In this document: positions 10,090 to 18,723 of the stretch, one piece after another
How the letters are laid out: each line of letters begins with the position of its first letter
Numbering within the stretch: the first letter of the stretch is position 1
Assembly (NCBI RefSeq): GCF_022347725.1
Contig: NZ_JAKRGB010000006.1
Coordinates: 186,001-250,000 of the forward strand
DNA from: Ruegeria sp. Ofav3-42
GTDB lineage: Bacteria > Pseudomonadota > Alphaproteobacteria > Rhodobacterales > Rhodobacteraceae
Direction: 5' to 3'
DNA length: 64,000 nt
Notes under the pieces: generated by a model
The model's database searches: none
The model's input: the letters and a program-made list of their open reading frames with translations, nothing else
Told to the model about the DNA's origin: nothing
Position numbers and translations under genes: made by a program

Positions 10090-10710
10090 TCAGGCCCTTT
10101 CCATAATAGCAAGCCGGACGGCGAGGGCCGCGAAAATTCCCCCGGTCACCCAGCCCATGATACGCGAGGCGCGCGGGTTCGAGATCAGAACCTTACCCGC
10201 GCCTCCGGCAAAGATCCCCACCAGCCCGTTTATCACAAACCCGCCCAGCGCGATGATCGAACCGAAAATCAGGAACTGCAGCAAGATCGAGCCTGCTGCC
10301 GGGTTCACGAATTGCGGGATGAAAGCCAGTACGAACAGGATGACCTTGGGGTTTGTCAGGTTCACAATCAGCCCATCCCGGAACGCAAACCGGGTCGGTC
10401 TGGTCGGCGCATCGGCAGAGACCGCCCCATTCCGAAACGCACCCCAGGCAAGATACAGCAGATAGGCAACGCCCATCCATCGGATCACGTCGAACAGCCA
10501 TGGCATCGTCGCGACAGCGGCCCCCAAACCAAGACCCGCCACCAGAACATGAACCATCGCACCGGCGGAAATACCCGCGCTGGCGGCGATTGCCGGTTTC
10601 GCGCCGGAGCGCAGTCCCTGCCCAAAGCAGAACATCATATCTGCCCCGGGCGTAAGGTTCAGCGCAATGGCAGCCGGGATAAACGCCAGAAGAGTAACAG
10701 TCTCGATCAT
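10090..10710 (-). CDS. LysE family amino-acid/metabolite exporter
   Basis: A 206-aa integral membrane protein with five to six hydrophobic helices. The LysE/RhtB signature is clear: an N-terminal ALNLTPGADMMFCFGQGL segment, central VRWMGVAYLLYLAWGAFRNG and LTNPKVILFVLAFIPQFVNP. Such proteins export amino acids or related small molecules; the substrate is not predictable. Its ATG overlaps the stop of the upstream metallophosphoesterase by 4 bp (ATGA), and moaB follows 6 bp after its stop, so it sits in a tight run from the UDG gene to moaB. Confidence 0.9.
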   Translation of the reverse strand: MIETVTLLAFIPAAIALNLTPGADMMFCFGQGLRSGAKPAIAASAGISAGAMVHVLVAGLGLGAAVATMPWLFDVIRWMGVAYLLYLAWGAFRNGAVSADAPTRPTRFAFRDGLIVNLTNPKVILFVLAFIPQFVNPAAGSILLQFLIFGSIIALGGFVINGLVGIFAGGAGKVLISNPRASRIMGWVTGGIFAALAVRLAIMERA

Positions 10711-11306
10711 GTGGCTACCTCGAACCAGTTTACGGTGGGGCCGAGATTGGCGATCCGGGTGACGCCGATGGAACCTCGGTAGCCCCAGCTGTCATGGATA
10801 TGGCCGCAAAGGGCAAATTGCGGTTGCAGCCGCTCGATTGCGTCACGAACAGCAACCGATCCAACAGCGTCCCCCATTGACGTGGTATCGCCATGCCCCT
10901 TGGGTGGAGAATGCGAAATCAGGATGTCAGCCGCTTCGCAACGGTCCAGCAACTCGGCCGCCTCGGGATCGCTCAGGTCGCACGACCAGTCACCGAAAGG
11001 CGTGACCGGTACGCCGTACCCAAGACCGAACAGACGCAACCCATCGACGGTCATGCCCGCGCCATGCAGAACGTGGACACCTTCTGGCGCGGCATCGGTC
11101 AGTTCACCGGCACTTTCCGCGTTGCCGGGCACCAACACCAGAGGCGTGTTGATACCGGCCAGCATCGCCATCGCCTGATCCAATCCCTGACGCGTGTTGC
11201 AATAGTCTCCGGCGCCGATAACCAGGTCGGCTTCGTCGCTTGCGGCTACTATTTCAGCGGCGCGGTTGCGCGCCATATGCAGGTCCGAGAATGCGAGGAT
11301 CTTCAT
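10707..11306 (-). CDS. Metallophosphoesterase (calcineurin-like)
   Basis: A 199-aa cytoplasmic phosphoesterase. The dimetal motifs appear in order: FSDLHMAR (D-x-H), GAGDYCN (GD), PGNAES (GN), ISHSPPKGHGD and GHIHDSWG (GHxH). Domain length and order fit the small YfcE/MPP subgroup that hydrolyses phosphodiesters or phosphomonoesters; the true substrate is not evident. It overlaps the upstream UDG gene and the downstream LysE gene by 4 bp each, implying translational coupling. Confidence 0.9.
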   Translation of the reverse strand: MKILAFSDLHMARNRAAEIVAASDEADLVIGAGDYCNTRQGLDQAMAMLAGINTPLVLVPGNAESAGELTDAAPEGVHVLHGAGMTVDGLRLFGLGYGVPVTPFGDWSCDLSDPEAAELLDRCEAADILISHSPPKGHGDTTSMGDAVGSVAVRDAIERLQPQFALCGHIHDSWGYRGSIGVTRIANLGPTVNWFEVAT

Positions 11307-12070
11307 GCCTTACCCTCCAGCCGTGCTTTCAGTTCCAGCAAATCAGCCCATGCCTGCCGTTTCATCTGTGGTTGCCGCAACAGGTAGGCGGGGTGGAACA
11401 TCGGAATGACCGGCAGGTTCATAGCCTGATCCCACTGACCGCGCAGACGTGTGATACCACGTTTACCCAGAACGGCCTGACAACTGATATTGCCCATCAC
11501 CACCAAAACCTCGGGCTTGGCCAGTGCCACATGCCGTTCCAGGAACGGCTTCATCATACCGATTTCTTCGGGCTTTGGATCGCGATTCTGCGGCGGACGC
11601 CACGGCAAAACGTTGGTGATATAGACGTTCTCAGACCGGTTCAGGTCAATTGCAGCCAACATCCGGTCCAACAGTTGACCGGCGCGCCCGACAAAGGGTT
11701 TGCCTTCACGGTCCTCATCACGGCCCGGAGCCTCGCCAATGATCATCACTCGCGCACCGGGTGTACCGTCAGCAAAGACCAACTGACGCGCTCCGCGTTT
11801 CAGTTCGCAAGGGTCGAACGTAATCATCGCCGCCTGCAACTGCTCCAGCGAGTTGGCGGTCTGAGCTGCAGATTTCGCCACCGCAACCGGATCAACCTGT
11901 TTGGGTTTCTCAGGCGCAGCCTGAGCCTGAGCGGGCTTTTTGGCCTTGGGCGCGGTGTCGGGCAACGCATAGCGATCCACCGGTGCGTCACCGATTGCAT
12001 CTGTTGCGCCCAATTCGATCTGCCATTCCAGCAGAGCCCGCGCGGTATGATAGTCCAAGGCCGATTCCAT
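11303..12070 (-). CDS. Uracil-DNA glycosylase, family-4-like, without Fe-S ligands
   Basis: Predicted to excise uracil from DNA. I take the ATG at 12070 ([14 protein letters not shown]), giving 255 aa; an upstream extension would run into the divergent cysteine-rich gene. Residues 35-75 are an Ala/Lys/Pro linker. The catalytic domain has [17 protein letters not shown] (112-128), [21 protein letters not shown] (152-163) and MFHPAYLL (224-231). Classical family 4 enzymes bind a 4Fe-4S cluster through four Cys. Here only C88 and C197 exist, and the positions equivalent to the KCRPP and ExxxC cysteines are W157 and M173. The fold assignment is firm; cluster loss is read directly. Confidence 0.88.
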   Translation of the reverse strand: MESALDYHTARALLEWQIELGATDAIGDAPVDRYALPDTAPKAKKPAQAQAAPEKPKQVDPVAVAKSAAQTANSLEQLQAAMITFDPCELKRGARQLVFADGTPGARVMIIGEAPGRDEDREGKPFVGRAGQLLDRMLAAIDLNRSENVYITNVLPWRPPQNRDPKPEEIGMMKPFLERHVALAKPEVLVVMGNISCQAVLGKRGITRLRGQWDQAMNLPVIPMFHPAYLLRQPQMKRQAWADLLELKARLEGKA

Positions 12071-12149
12071 AACCCTCAATCTAACCACCTTTTGAACGAG
12101 GGAAAGCAGATAGGCCTTGATCGGGCGGTCCGTCGCACCGACGATTGGA

Positions 12150-12758
12150 ATGTTCATGTTGTCAATTTTGCGATTCCTTTTCTTCAGTTTGCTGCTGACT
12201 ATGCTCAGCGGTCCGGGTTTTGCGCACTTTCACGACAGAAATGGCCAGTGCCGTGCCGGCCAATTCAAATGCGGTAGCACCTGCTGTTCGGGCGGGCAAA
12301 GATGTAGCTTTGACGGACACTGCATACCCCTGGGCGGCACGTATTGCGGCGGTGGCAGAACCTGCGGCCCGTTCGAACGGTGCGTTGCCGGCGGCACCCG
12401 ATGTGCCCCAGCTGGTCAGAACAAGTGCCGATCACGTCTGGACTGTCCGGGTGGCAGCTTCTGCAATGCCCGTGGCGAGTGTGAAAAGAACACCCCCGAC
12501 TACCTGGAGATTCCCCCACAAACCTGCGACGACGGCCGGACCTGCGGTTCCGGATCATCCTGCCTGCCGGGCGGCGGGTGTTCGCGTCCGGGTTGGTATT
12601 TCTGTGAGAAAACGGGATCGCAGTGCCGTCAGGGGTTTAAGTGTTCCCGCAATCAGGGCTGTGTTCCCGTCAAAGCCATCGACTGCGGATACGGCAAGTG
12701 GTGCAAGCCAGGCGAGCAGTGTTTGCCCGAAGGCGGGTGCGAGAAATTGCCCGAGTGA
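12150..12758 (+). CDS. Secreted cysteine-rich tandem-repeat protein
   Basis: Not recognised as a named family. It is 202 aa from ATG 12150; ATG 12156 is an alternative. An N-terminal signal peptide (MLSILRFLFFSLLLTMLSGPGFA) is followed by 26 cysteines in about 175 residues. They fall into six modules of the form C-x5-C-x5-C-x5-C, for example CDDGRTCGSGSSCLPGGGC and CGYGKWCKPGEQCLPEGGC, with Gly-rich loops. This looks like a disulfide-stacked extracellular rod. It is divergent from the UDG gene with 79 bp between, and pyrB begins 71 bp downstream. Confidence 0.75.
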   Translation: MFMLSILRFLFFSLLLTMLSGPGFAHFHDRNGQCRAGQFKCGSTCCSGGQRCSFDGHCIPLGGTYCGGGRTCGPFERCVAGGTRCAPAGQNKCRSRLDCPGGSFCNARGECEKNTPDYLEIPPQTCDDGRTCGSGSSCLPGGGCSRPGWYFCEKTGSQCRQGFKCSRNQGCVPVKAIDCGYGKWCKPGEQCLPEGGCEKLPE

Positions 12759-12829
12759 ACCGAACCTTAGGTTGCCTCTGCGCGCGGAGCTTCCTATAAG
12801 CGGCGCGATTGTCAGACAGGAGCCCGCCC

Positions 12830-13765
12830 ATGCGTTTCGCCCATCGTCACCTTCTTGGCATCGAGCATCTGTCGCAATCCGATATCACCGCCATCCTTGA
12901 TCTGGCCGAAAAGTATGTCGACATGAACCGTCAGTCGACCAAGCATTCCGACGTGCTGTCGGGCCTGACGCAAATCAACATGTTCTTCGAAAACTCGACC
13001 CGTACGCAGGCCAGTTTCGAACTGGCCGGCAAGCGACTGGGCGCGGATGTGATGAACATGGCCATGCAGGCCAGCTCGATCAAAAAGGGCGAGACCCTGA
13101 TCGACACGGCAATGACCTTGAATGCGATGCACCCCGACCTGCTGGTGGTGCGGCATCCGCACTCGGGCGCTGTTGACCTGTTGGCGCAGAAAGTAAATTG
13201 CGCAGTGCTGAACGCGGGCGATGGCAAGCACGAACACCCGACGCAGGCCCTGCTGGACGCGCTGACCATCCGCCGCGCCAAAGGCCGTCTACACCGGCTG
13301 AACATCGCGATCTGCGGAGACGTTGCGCATTCCCGCGTAGCCCGTTCGAACCTGATCCTGCTGGGCAAGATGGAAAACCGCATCCGTCTGATCGGCCCCC
13401 CGACACTGGTCCCCAGCCAGTTTGCCGAATTCGGCGCCGGGGTTTACGACGACATGAACGAGGGTCTGAAAGACGTCGATGTCGTCATGATGCTGCGCCT
13501 TCAGAAAGAGCGGATGGACGGCGGGTTCATCCCTTCGGAACGTGAATACTATCACCGCTATGGCCTGGACGCCGCCAAGCTGGCGCAAGCCAAGCCGGAC
13601 GCCATCGTCATGCACCCCGGTCCGATGAACCGCGGGGTCGAGATTGACGGAACGCTGGCAGACGACATCAACCGGTCGGTTATTCAGGAACAGGTCGAAA
13701 TGGGCGTCGCCGTCCGCATGGCGGCAATGGAATTGCTGGCCCGCAACCTGCGCGAGGCCGCATGA
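12830..13765 (+). CDS. pyrB: Aspartate carbamoyltransferase catalytic subunit
   Basis: Condenses carbamoyl phosphate with aspartate in the second step of UMP synthesis. The 311-aa protein from ATG 12830 contains the carbamoyl-phosphate motif [15 protein letters not shown], the [11 protein letters not shown] motif, [12 protein letters not shown] and the C-terminal [13 protein letters not shown] aspartate-binding loop, so the active site is complete. A TTG 21 bp upstream is open but less likely. No pyrI regulatory subunit is present. It overlaps the next gene by 4 bp and leads a run that includes a degenerate PyrC, as in the pyrBC' arrangement of Pseudomonas. Confidence 0.97.
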   Translation: MRFAHRHLLGIEHLSQSDITAILDLAEKYVDMNRQSTKHSDVLSGLTQINMFFENSTRTQASFELAGKRLGADVMNMAMQASSIKKGETLIDTAMTLNAMHPDLLVVRHPHSGAVDLLAQKVNCAVLNAGDGKHEHPTQALLDALTIRRAKGRLHRLNIAICGDVAHSRVARSNLILLGKMENRIRLIGPPTLVPSQFAEFGAGVYDDMNEGLKDVDVVMMLRLQKERMDGGFIPSEREYYHRYGLDAAKLAQAKPDAIVMHPGPMNRGVEIDGTLADDINRSVIQEQVEMGVAVRMAAMELLARNLREAA

Positions 13766-14280
13766 GCGATCTGACCGTCGCCCCCCACGAACTTGGCGTC
13801 CTGCGCCTGTTTCAACTCGACATGCGCCCGGAAGAGGCAAAGTTCTTGCGCGAACCGGGTGCCGCCGATCAGGCATTGGGCGTCGAAGGTTTGGACCCGG
13901 ACCAGATCGACATTTTCCCGGTGTCGGACCTCGAAGATTTGGGTCTTTACGGCTATCTGAACGAAGGCTGCGGCGTCGCCCAGGATCAGCTGGATCGGGA
14001 CATGCTGGACGCCATTGAAGGCTGGGTCATGGTCCTGCGCAGCGCGGCGTTCAAAGGCCGCGCCGCCGCGATAAAGCCAGATCCGAAGGTCCGCCTGATC
14101 GGCCTTTACACCGAAGAGGCGACAAACTGGGCCGGCGGAAAAATCGAAACAGAAAGCGCAAAGCCGTTCTCGGCTCCGCAAACGCCGCCACAAGACGACA
14201 AACCCCGCCGGATCGGTTCGGCGGTCCTTGCAGTCGTGATCCTTTTGATCATCGGAGGCGCCCTGTGGCTGATCCTGTGA
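13762..14280 (+). CDS. Conserved tail-anchored protein of the pyr operon
   Basis: Function unknown. The 172-aa product has no signal peptide, a soluble acidic N-terminal domain of about 125 residues ([41 protein letters not shown]), a Pro-rich linker ([14 protein letters not shown]) and a single C-terminal membrane helix ([20 protein letters not shown]) running to the last residue. It is therefore likely a tail-anchored inner-membrane protein with its domain in the cytoplasm. ATG overlaps the pyrB stop (ATGA) and the next gene starts inside its last 16 bp, so its expression is locked to pyrB. Confidence 0.8.
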   Translation: MSDLTVAPHELGVLRLFQLDMRPEEAKFLREPGAADQALGVEGLDPDQIDIFPVSDLEDLGLYGYLNEGCGVAQDQLDRDMLDAIEGWVMVLRSAAFKGRAAAIKPDPKVRLIGLYTEEATNWAGGKIETESAKPFSAPQTPPQDDKPRRIGSAVLAVVILLIIGGALWLIL

Positions 14281-14651
14281 CATTTTCCCCGGATAAGCGC
14301 GCATATATCCGCACGAACACGTGGCTCGCCGCCGGGGCGATGGCCGCTGCAATGGTCATACTCTGGCTGATCGGCAACCCCTATGTCTGGACCGGTGCAC
14401 CGGCCGGCCTCGCCGCCGTTGGCGTGCGCGCGTGGTATCTGGCCTCGGAGGAGATGGCGGCCAACTGGCAAATGTCCGAAACCAATCTCACCGGCCCCGG
14501 TCCGCGCGTTGTACCGCTGAACCAGATCAAGGCGGTCAACATCATGGGCAGTTTCGTCCAGATCGTCACCAAGGGTGGCGACAAGCATCTGATCAAGTAT
14601 CAGGCCGATCCCGCCGCCACCAAAGCCGCCATCGAAAGGGCAATGGCATGA
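14265..14651 (+). CDS. Small membrane protein with PH-like domain
   Basis: A 128-aa protein starting with GTG 14265 inside the end of the preceding gene. Two adjacent hydrophobic helices (about residues 19-55) are followed by a soluble domain of about 70 residues: WQMSETNLTGPG, VVPLNQIKAVNIMGSFVQIVTKGGDKHLIKYQ. The pattern of short beta strands and the PLNQIKAV segment resemble the bacterial PH (bPH) domains often attached to two-helix anchors. No enzymatic residues are evident. It overlaps pyrC by 4 bp, giving an unbroken pyrB-X-Y-pyrC series. Confidence 0.72.
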   Translation: MADPVTFSPDKRAYIRTNTWLAAGAMAAAMVILWLIGNPYVWTGAPAGLAAVGVRAWYLASEEMAANWQMSETNLTGPGPRVVPLNQIKAVNIMGSFVQIVTKGGDKHLIKYQADPAATKAAIERAMA

Positions 14652-15928
14652 GCAACACTATTTTCACCAACGCCCGCCTGATCGACCCGGAAACCGGTGC
14701 GGACAGCCTCGGCTGGCTCCAAGTGAACGACGGACGGATTACCGCGCGCGGTGAAGGGGATGCTCCGGCCTCGGACGCGCTGGTCATTGACTGCAAAGGG
14801 CAATGCCTTGCCCCAGGTATCGTCGATATCGGCGTCAAGGTCTGCGAACCGGGTGAGCGGCATAAGGAAAGCTATAAATCCGCAGGTCTGGCCGCAGCTG
14901 CCGGCGGCGTGACCACCATCGTGACCCGGCCCGATACCAGCCCTGCCATCGATACGCCGGAGAGCCTGGAGTTCGTCACCCGCCGCGCGCAGGCCGATAC
15001 CCCGGTCAACGTGTTGCCCATGGCTGCGCTGACCAAAGGCCGCGACGGGCGCGAGATGACTGAGATCGGGTTTCTGCAGGATGCAGGCGCTGTCGCCTTC
15101 ACCGATTGCGACCACGTCATTGCCAATACGAAGGTGTTTTCACGGGCTCTGACCTATGCCCGGGCCTGCGGTGCGCTTGTCATAGCACACCCGCAGGAAC
15201 CCATTCTCAGCAACGGAGCTGCGGCGACCAGCGGCAAGTTCGCCGTGCTGCGGGGCTTACCTGCCGTTTCGCCCATGGCCGAGCGGATGGGGCTGGACCG
15301 CGATATCGCCTTGCTGGAGATGACCGGGGCCGCCTATCACGCTGACCAGATCACCACCGCCCGCGCCCTGCCCGCACTGGAACGGGCCAAGCGAAACGGG
15401 CTGAACATCACTGCCGGCACCTCGATCCATCATCTGACGCTGAACGAGCTGGACGTGGCCGATTATCGTACCTTCTTCAAGGTCAAGCCGCCGCTACGAT
15501 CCGAAGACGACCGGCAAGCGGTAATCGAAGCGGTGCGGACTGGCCTGATCGACACGATCAGCTCAATGCACACCCCGCAGGACGAGGAAAGCAAACGCCT
15601 GCCGTTTGAAGAGGCCGCATCGGGCGCGGTGGCGCTGGAAACGCTGCTGCCTGCAGCGCTGCGCCTATATCACTCCGGGCAACTGGACCTGCCTACGCTA
15701 TTCCGCGCCATGGCCCTGAACCCGGCAAAACGCCTTGGTCTGGACAGCGGACGCCTGTCCGAAGGCGCGCCCGCTGATCTGGTGCTGTTCGACCCGGATG
15801 TGCCCTTTGTGCTTGACCGGTTTTCGTTAAAATCGAAATCGCAGAACACGCCGTTTGACGGCCAGCGGATGCAGGGTAAGGTCACCGCAACTTTCGTTGC
15901 AGGACAAGAAGTTTACCGGAGACCCTAA
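14648..15928 (+). CDS. pyrC: Dihydroorotase homologue lacking metal ligands (PyrC'-type)
   Basis: A 426-aa amidohydrolase-fold protein from ATG 14648, normally annotated dihydroorotase. The fold landmarks are intact (LAPGIVDIGVKVCEPG at 55-69, AGGVTTIVTRPDTSPAID, TAGTSIHHLTLNELD, FEEAASGAVALETLLPAAL). The metal-binding DxHxH is DIGVK, with Gly62 and Lys64 in place of both His; the HCE motif is AHPQEP; and the catalytic TDHAPH motif is SMHTPQ. Related alphaproteobacterial proteins show the same losses, as far as I recall. By analogy with Pseudomonas PyrC', it may be a non-catalytic partner of PyrB, with a true dihydroorotase elsewhere in the genome. It overlaps plsY by one base. Confidence 0.85.
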   Translation: MSNTIFTNARLIDPETGADSLGWLQVNDGRITARGEGDAPASDALVIDCKGQCLAPGIVDIGVKVCEPGERHKESYKSAGLAAAAGGVTTIVTRPDTSPAIDTPESLEFVTRRAQADTPVNVLPMAALTKGRDGREMTEIGFLQDAGAVAFTDCDHVIANTKVFSRALTYARACGALVIAHPQEPILSNGAAATSGKFAVLRGLPAVSPMAERMGLDRDIALLEMTGAAYHADQITTARALPALERAKRNGLNITAGTSIHHLTLNELDVADYRTFFKVKPPLRSEDDRQAVIEAVRTGLIDTISSMHTPQDEESKRLPFEEAASGAVALETLLPAALRLYHSGQLDLPTLFRAMALNPAKRLGLDSGRLSEGAPADLVLFDPDVPFVLDRFSLKSKSQNTPFDGQRMQGKVTATFVAGQEVYRRP

Positions 15929-16533
15929 TGCCCATAATTGACAGTTCCACGGACCAGCTAATCCTCTGGGCCGCACTCGGGTATCTTATGGGCTCGATCC
16001 CGTTTGGCATGGTCGTCGCCAAGGTGATGGGGCTGGGCAACCTGCGCAACATCGGATCTGGCAATATCGGCGCGACTAATGTGCTGCGCACAGGCAACAA
16101 GGCCGCCGCCGCCTTGACCCTTGTTTTCGACGCCGCAAAAGGCGCAGTCGCCGTCCTGGTGGCACGAGCGATGGCCGGAGAAGACGCTGCACAAATCGCC
16201 GCGCTGGCCGCTTTTCTGGGCCACTGCTTTCCGATTTGGTTGGGGTTCAAAGGTGGCAAGGGTGTCGCCACCTTTCTGGGACTTTGGCTGGCGCTGGACT
16301 GGCGCGTCGGCGTTGCCTGCTGCCTGACATGGTTGGTGGTCGCAGCGATCTGGCGCATCTCATCCCTCGCTGCACTGGTGGCGGCAGCCATGTCGACGAT
16401 CTGGGTTATGGTGCTGACGGACACGAGGTCTTTGGTGCTGGGAGCGATTCTGACACTGCTGGTCTACTGGCGCCATAGTGCCAACATCGCCCGTATTCGC
16501 GCCGGGACCGAACCAAAAATCGGACAGTCTTGA
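15928..16533 (+). CDS. plsY: Acyl-phosphate:glycerol-3-phosphate acyltransferase
   Basis: Inner-membrane enzyme that transfers an acyl group from acyl-phosphate to glycerol-3-phosphate, the first committed step in phospholipid synthesis. The 201-aa protein has five predicted helices and all three cytoplasmic motifs: GSIPFGMVVAKVMG, RNIGSGNIGATNVLRTGNK and GHCFPIWLGFKGGKGVAT. ATG shares its A with the last base of the pyrC stop (TAATG). Its position after pyrC ties a phospholipid gene to pyrimidine genes, an association seen in other alphaproteobacteria. Confidence 0.96.
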   Translation: MPIIDSSTDQLILWAALGYLMGSIPFGMVVAKVMGLGNLRNIGSGNIGATNVLRTGNKAAAALTLVFDAAKGAVAVLVARAMAGEDAAQIAALAAFLGHCFPIWLGFKGGKGVATFLGLWLALDWRVGVACCLTWLVVAAIWRISSLAALVAAAMSTIWVMVLTDTRSLVLGAILTLLVYWRHSANIARIRAGTEPKIGQS

Positions 16534-16799
16534 GCGTCACGGAGCCCTTTCTGAGCGCATTTTTCGCCATCCCGGCGGGGTCATCAACCGGGCGCGTCTG
16601 CGGCAGGCGTTATATCGTCAACCGTACGGAACTGGCCGGCGGCAAATCCCACAAACTGGTCGCGCATGAGCTGGGCAGCGGGGACTACATCAGCTTGAAC
16701 CTTTATCTGACCAGGAACAGTGGCGCCCTGCTGCGCCCCTGCGAGATGTCGGTGCAGAAAGTCACCGATTTCGTACTGGGTTTCGAACCTGATCCCTGA
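16530..16799 (+). CDS. Small conserved protein downstream of plsY
   Basis: Unrecognised 89-aa soluble protein. It begins with TTG 16530, overlapping the plsY stop by 4 bp (TTGA), a classic coupled start. Features include FFAIPAGSSTGRVCGRRYIV, KSHKLVAHELGSGDYISLNLY, LRPCEMSVQKV and a C-terminal DFVLGFEP. The order of elements, with a basic start and an acidic FVLGF end, recalls a small conserved hypothetical family in Rhodobacteraceae, but no function is known to me. Two cysteines (C24, C72 by count) are not in a metal-binding pattern. Confidence 0.65.
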   Translation: MSVTEPFLSAFFAIPAGSSTGRVCGRRYIVNRTELAGGKSHKLVAHELGSGDYISLNLYLTRNSGALLRPCEMSVQKVTDFVLGFEPDP

Positions 16800-16993
16800 A
16801 TGACCTCTGCATTTCTGAACAGAAGCTATTCACCTCCGCACATTCACAATTGATTGCTTTGAACGTGATTGACGGTCTGCCCATTTGGGTTCCGTGACGA
16901 CCAATTACAGGTCTCATGGACAAAAAACACTTGGGTTGTCCGGGCGCAATTTTCTGCGTCGCGTGGCCGCCCCTTTCACGAAAGGTGAAAACA

Positions 16994-17467
16994 ATGAACA
17001 AGTTCAAATCCATCATCGGTGGCGTCGCGCTGTCTGTTGCCATCGCAAGCTCGGCTCTGGCCGCAGGTGTAGAACTGAACGCAAGCTCGACCGGTCTGGC
17101 GATGCAGGGTTACGACCCGGTTGCCTACTTCACCGCAGGTGAGCCGACCAAAGGCGATTACCGCATCACCACCCTGCACAACGACGCGCTGTACCGTTTT
17201 GCCAACGAAGAAAACAAAGCCGCGTTTGAAGAAAACCCCGAAGCGTATCTGCCCGCATATGGCGGCTACTGCGCATTTGGTGCGGCGATGGGCTTCAAGT
17301 TCGACGGTGACCCGACCTATTGGAAAATTGTTGACAACAAGCTGTACCTGAACCTGTCGCAGGACATTCAGGAACGTTGGGAAGGTGATATTCCGGGCTT
17401 TATCGAGCAGGCCAGCACCAACTGGGAAACCATTGCCGACAAGACACCGGCAGAACTGCAGCAGTAA
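16994..17467 (+). CDS. YHS domain-containing exported protein
   Basis: A 157-aa periplasmic protein with a signal peptide ending SSALAAG (cleavage near residue 24). ATG 16994 is chosen for the AAAGGTG upstream at about 7 bp. The YHS-type segment is GLAMQGYDPVAYFTAGEPTKG, TLHNDALYRFANEENKAAFEENPEAYLPAYGGYCAFG, resembling copper/heavy-metal-associated YHS domains. The C-terminus (WEGDIPGFIEQASTNWETI) is typical of stand-alone YHS proteins of marine alphaproteobacteria. It is monocistronic and ends at a strong terminator. Confidence 0.87.
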   Translation: MNKFKSIIGGVALSVAIASSALAAGVELNASSTGLAMQGYDPVAYFTAGEPTKGDYRITTLHNDALYRFANEENKAAFEENPEAYLPAYGGYCAFGAAMGFKFDGDPTYWKIVDNKLYLNLSQDIQERWEGDIPGFIEQASTNWETIADKTPAELQQ

Positions 17468-17490
17468 CGCGCTGACACTATTAAAGAAGG

Positions 17491-17520
17491 CGGCGGCAGA
17501 TCACTCTGCCGCCGTTTCTT
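17491..17520. terminator. Rho-independent terminator after the YHS gene
   Basis: Perfect 10-bp stem (CGGCGGCAGA 17491-17500 with TCTGCCGCCG 17505-17514) around a TCAC loop, followed by TTTCTT. An A-rich flank on the left lets it also act on the minus strand for the quinone reductase gene ending at 17549. Confidence 0.88.
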
Positions 17521-17548
17521 GTTAAAACTCTCGATTTCCGGTTTTGTC

Positions 17549-18532
17549 CTAGGGTTCCAGAATGGTACTTCCCGTGGTTTGACGGGCCTCAAGCACCCGG
17601 TGCGCCTCGGACACCTGATCTAGGGGGAACCGCTGGTCTATGTGGATCTTGACCTCTCCGCCTTCGACCTTGCCAAACAGACGGCGCGCCATTGCCTGAC
17701 ACACGGCATGATCGGCAATATGGGTGAACAAGGTCGGTCGGGTGATTTTGAGCGAGCCTTTTTTGCCCAGAATCCCGATATCCATCAACGGCACCGGCCC
17801 CGAGGCGTTGCCAAAGGAAATCATCATTCCCAAGGGCTTCAGACAATCCAAAGAGCCGTTGAATGTATCCGCCCCAATGGAATCCATCACCACGTCCACG
17901 CCCTTGCCGTCGGTGATCTCGGCCACGCGCTTGGCAAAGTTCTCAGTCCGGTAGTTGATGCAATGCGCGGCGCCATTGAACTGGGCAAGGCTGCATTTTT
18001 CATCCGTTCCCGCCGTCCCGATCAGGGTGATCCCCTCGGATTTGGCCCATTGGCAGGCGATCAGCCCAACGCCACCGGCAGCCGCGTGAAACAATACGGT
18101 ATCGCCCCGTTTCAGGGGTGTTGTGCGGTGAAACAAGTATTCGACCGTCATTCCCTTGAGCATCATCGCCGCCGCCGCATCAAATGAAATCGCCTCGGGC
18201 AATGGGCACACTTGCGACGCGGGCATGACGCGCGCCTCACAATAAGCTCCGGCGGGCGCTGCGGCATAAGCGGCGCGCTGTCCGGGTTCCAGATGGGTGA
18301 TGCCCTCTCCGACAGCTTCGATCACGCCCGCGGCTTCCATGCCCAGCGCATGCGGCAATTCCAGCGGGTACAGCCCCGTTCGTTGATAAACATCAATGAA
18401 ATTCAGCCCGCAGGCACGGTGGCTAATGCGAACTTCTCCGGGCCCTGGGTCGCCCAATGGCCGGTCCTCGATCTTTAGAACTTCGGGGCCGCCGTGTTCG
18501 TGAATGACGACGGTTCTTGCCGTTTGCTGCAT
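17549..18532 (-). CDS. qor: NADPH:quinone oxidoreductase (QOR1-type zinc-free MDR)
   Basis: A 327-aa medium-chain reductase that transfers electrons from NADPH to quinones. Motifs are GPEVLKIEDRPLGDPGPGEV, the QOR-typical RACGLNFIDVYQRTGLYP, GMEAAGVIEAVGEG, and the nucleotide-binding VLFHAAAGGVGLIACQWAKS. No structural or catalytic zinc Cys cluster is seen. ATG 18532 follows a GGAGG on the minus strand. It is the first of two related MDR-family reductases within 3 kb; the other lies at 19619-20605. Confidence 0.94.
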   Translation of the reverse strand: MQQTARTVVIHEHGGPEVLKIEDRPLGDPGPGEVRISHRACGLNFIDVYQRTGLYPLELPHALGMEAAGVIEAVGEGITHLEPGQRAAYAAAPAGAYCEARVMPASQVCPLPEAISFDAAAAMMLKGMTVEYLFHRTTPLKRGDTVLFHAAAGGVGLIACQWAKSEGITLIGTAGTDEKCSLAQFNGAAHCINYRTENFAKRVAEITDGKGVDVVMDSIGADTFNGSLDCLKPLGMMISFGNASGPVPLMDIGILGKKGSLKITRPTLFTHIADHAVCQAMARRLFGKVEGGEVKIHIDQRFPLDQVSEAHRVLEARQTTGSTILEP

Positions 18533-18723
18533 GCTGACCTCCTGTTGCCTGACGCCAAGCTAACACGACTGTGAAACAGGGCAATCCGCACGATAGCACC
18601 GGACGCAACCACGACGAGAAAAATTGTGCTATACTGGGGTCCGAGCGTTGTCGGCTGGTCCGGCCAAGGGCAACTCATGCCGGATTCACTCTGCTGCGCT
18701 GTTGGCAAAGGGAGGGGATGATG

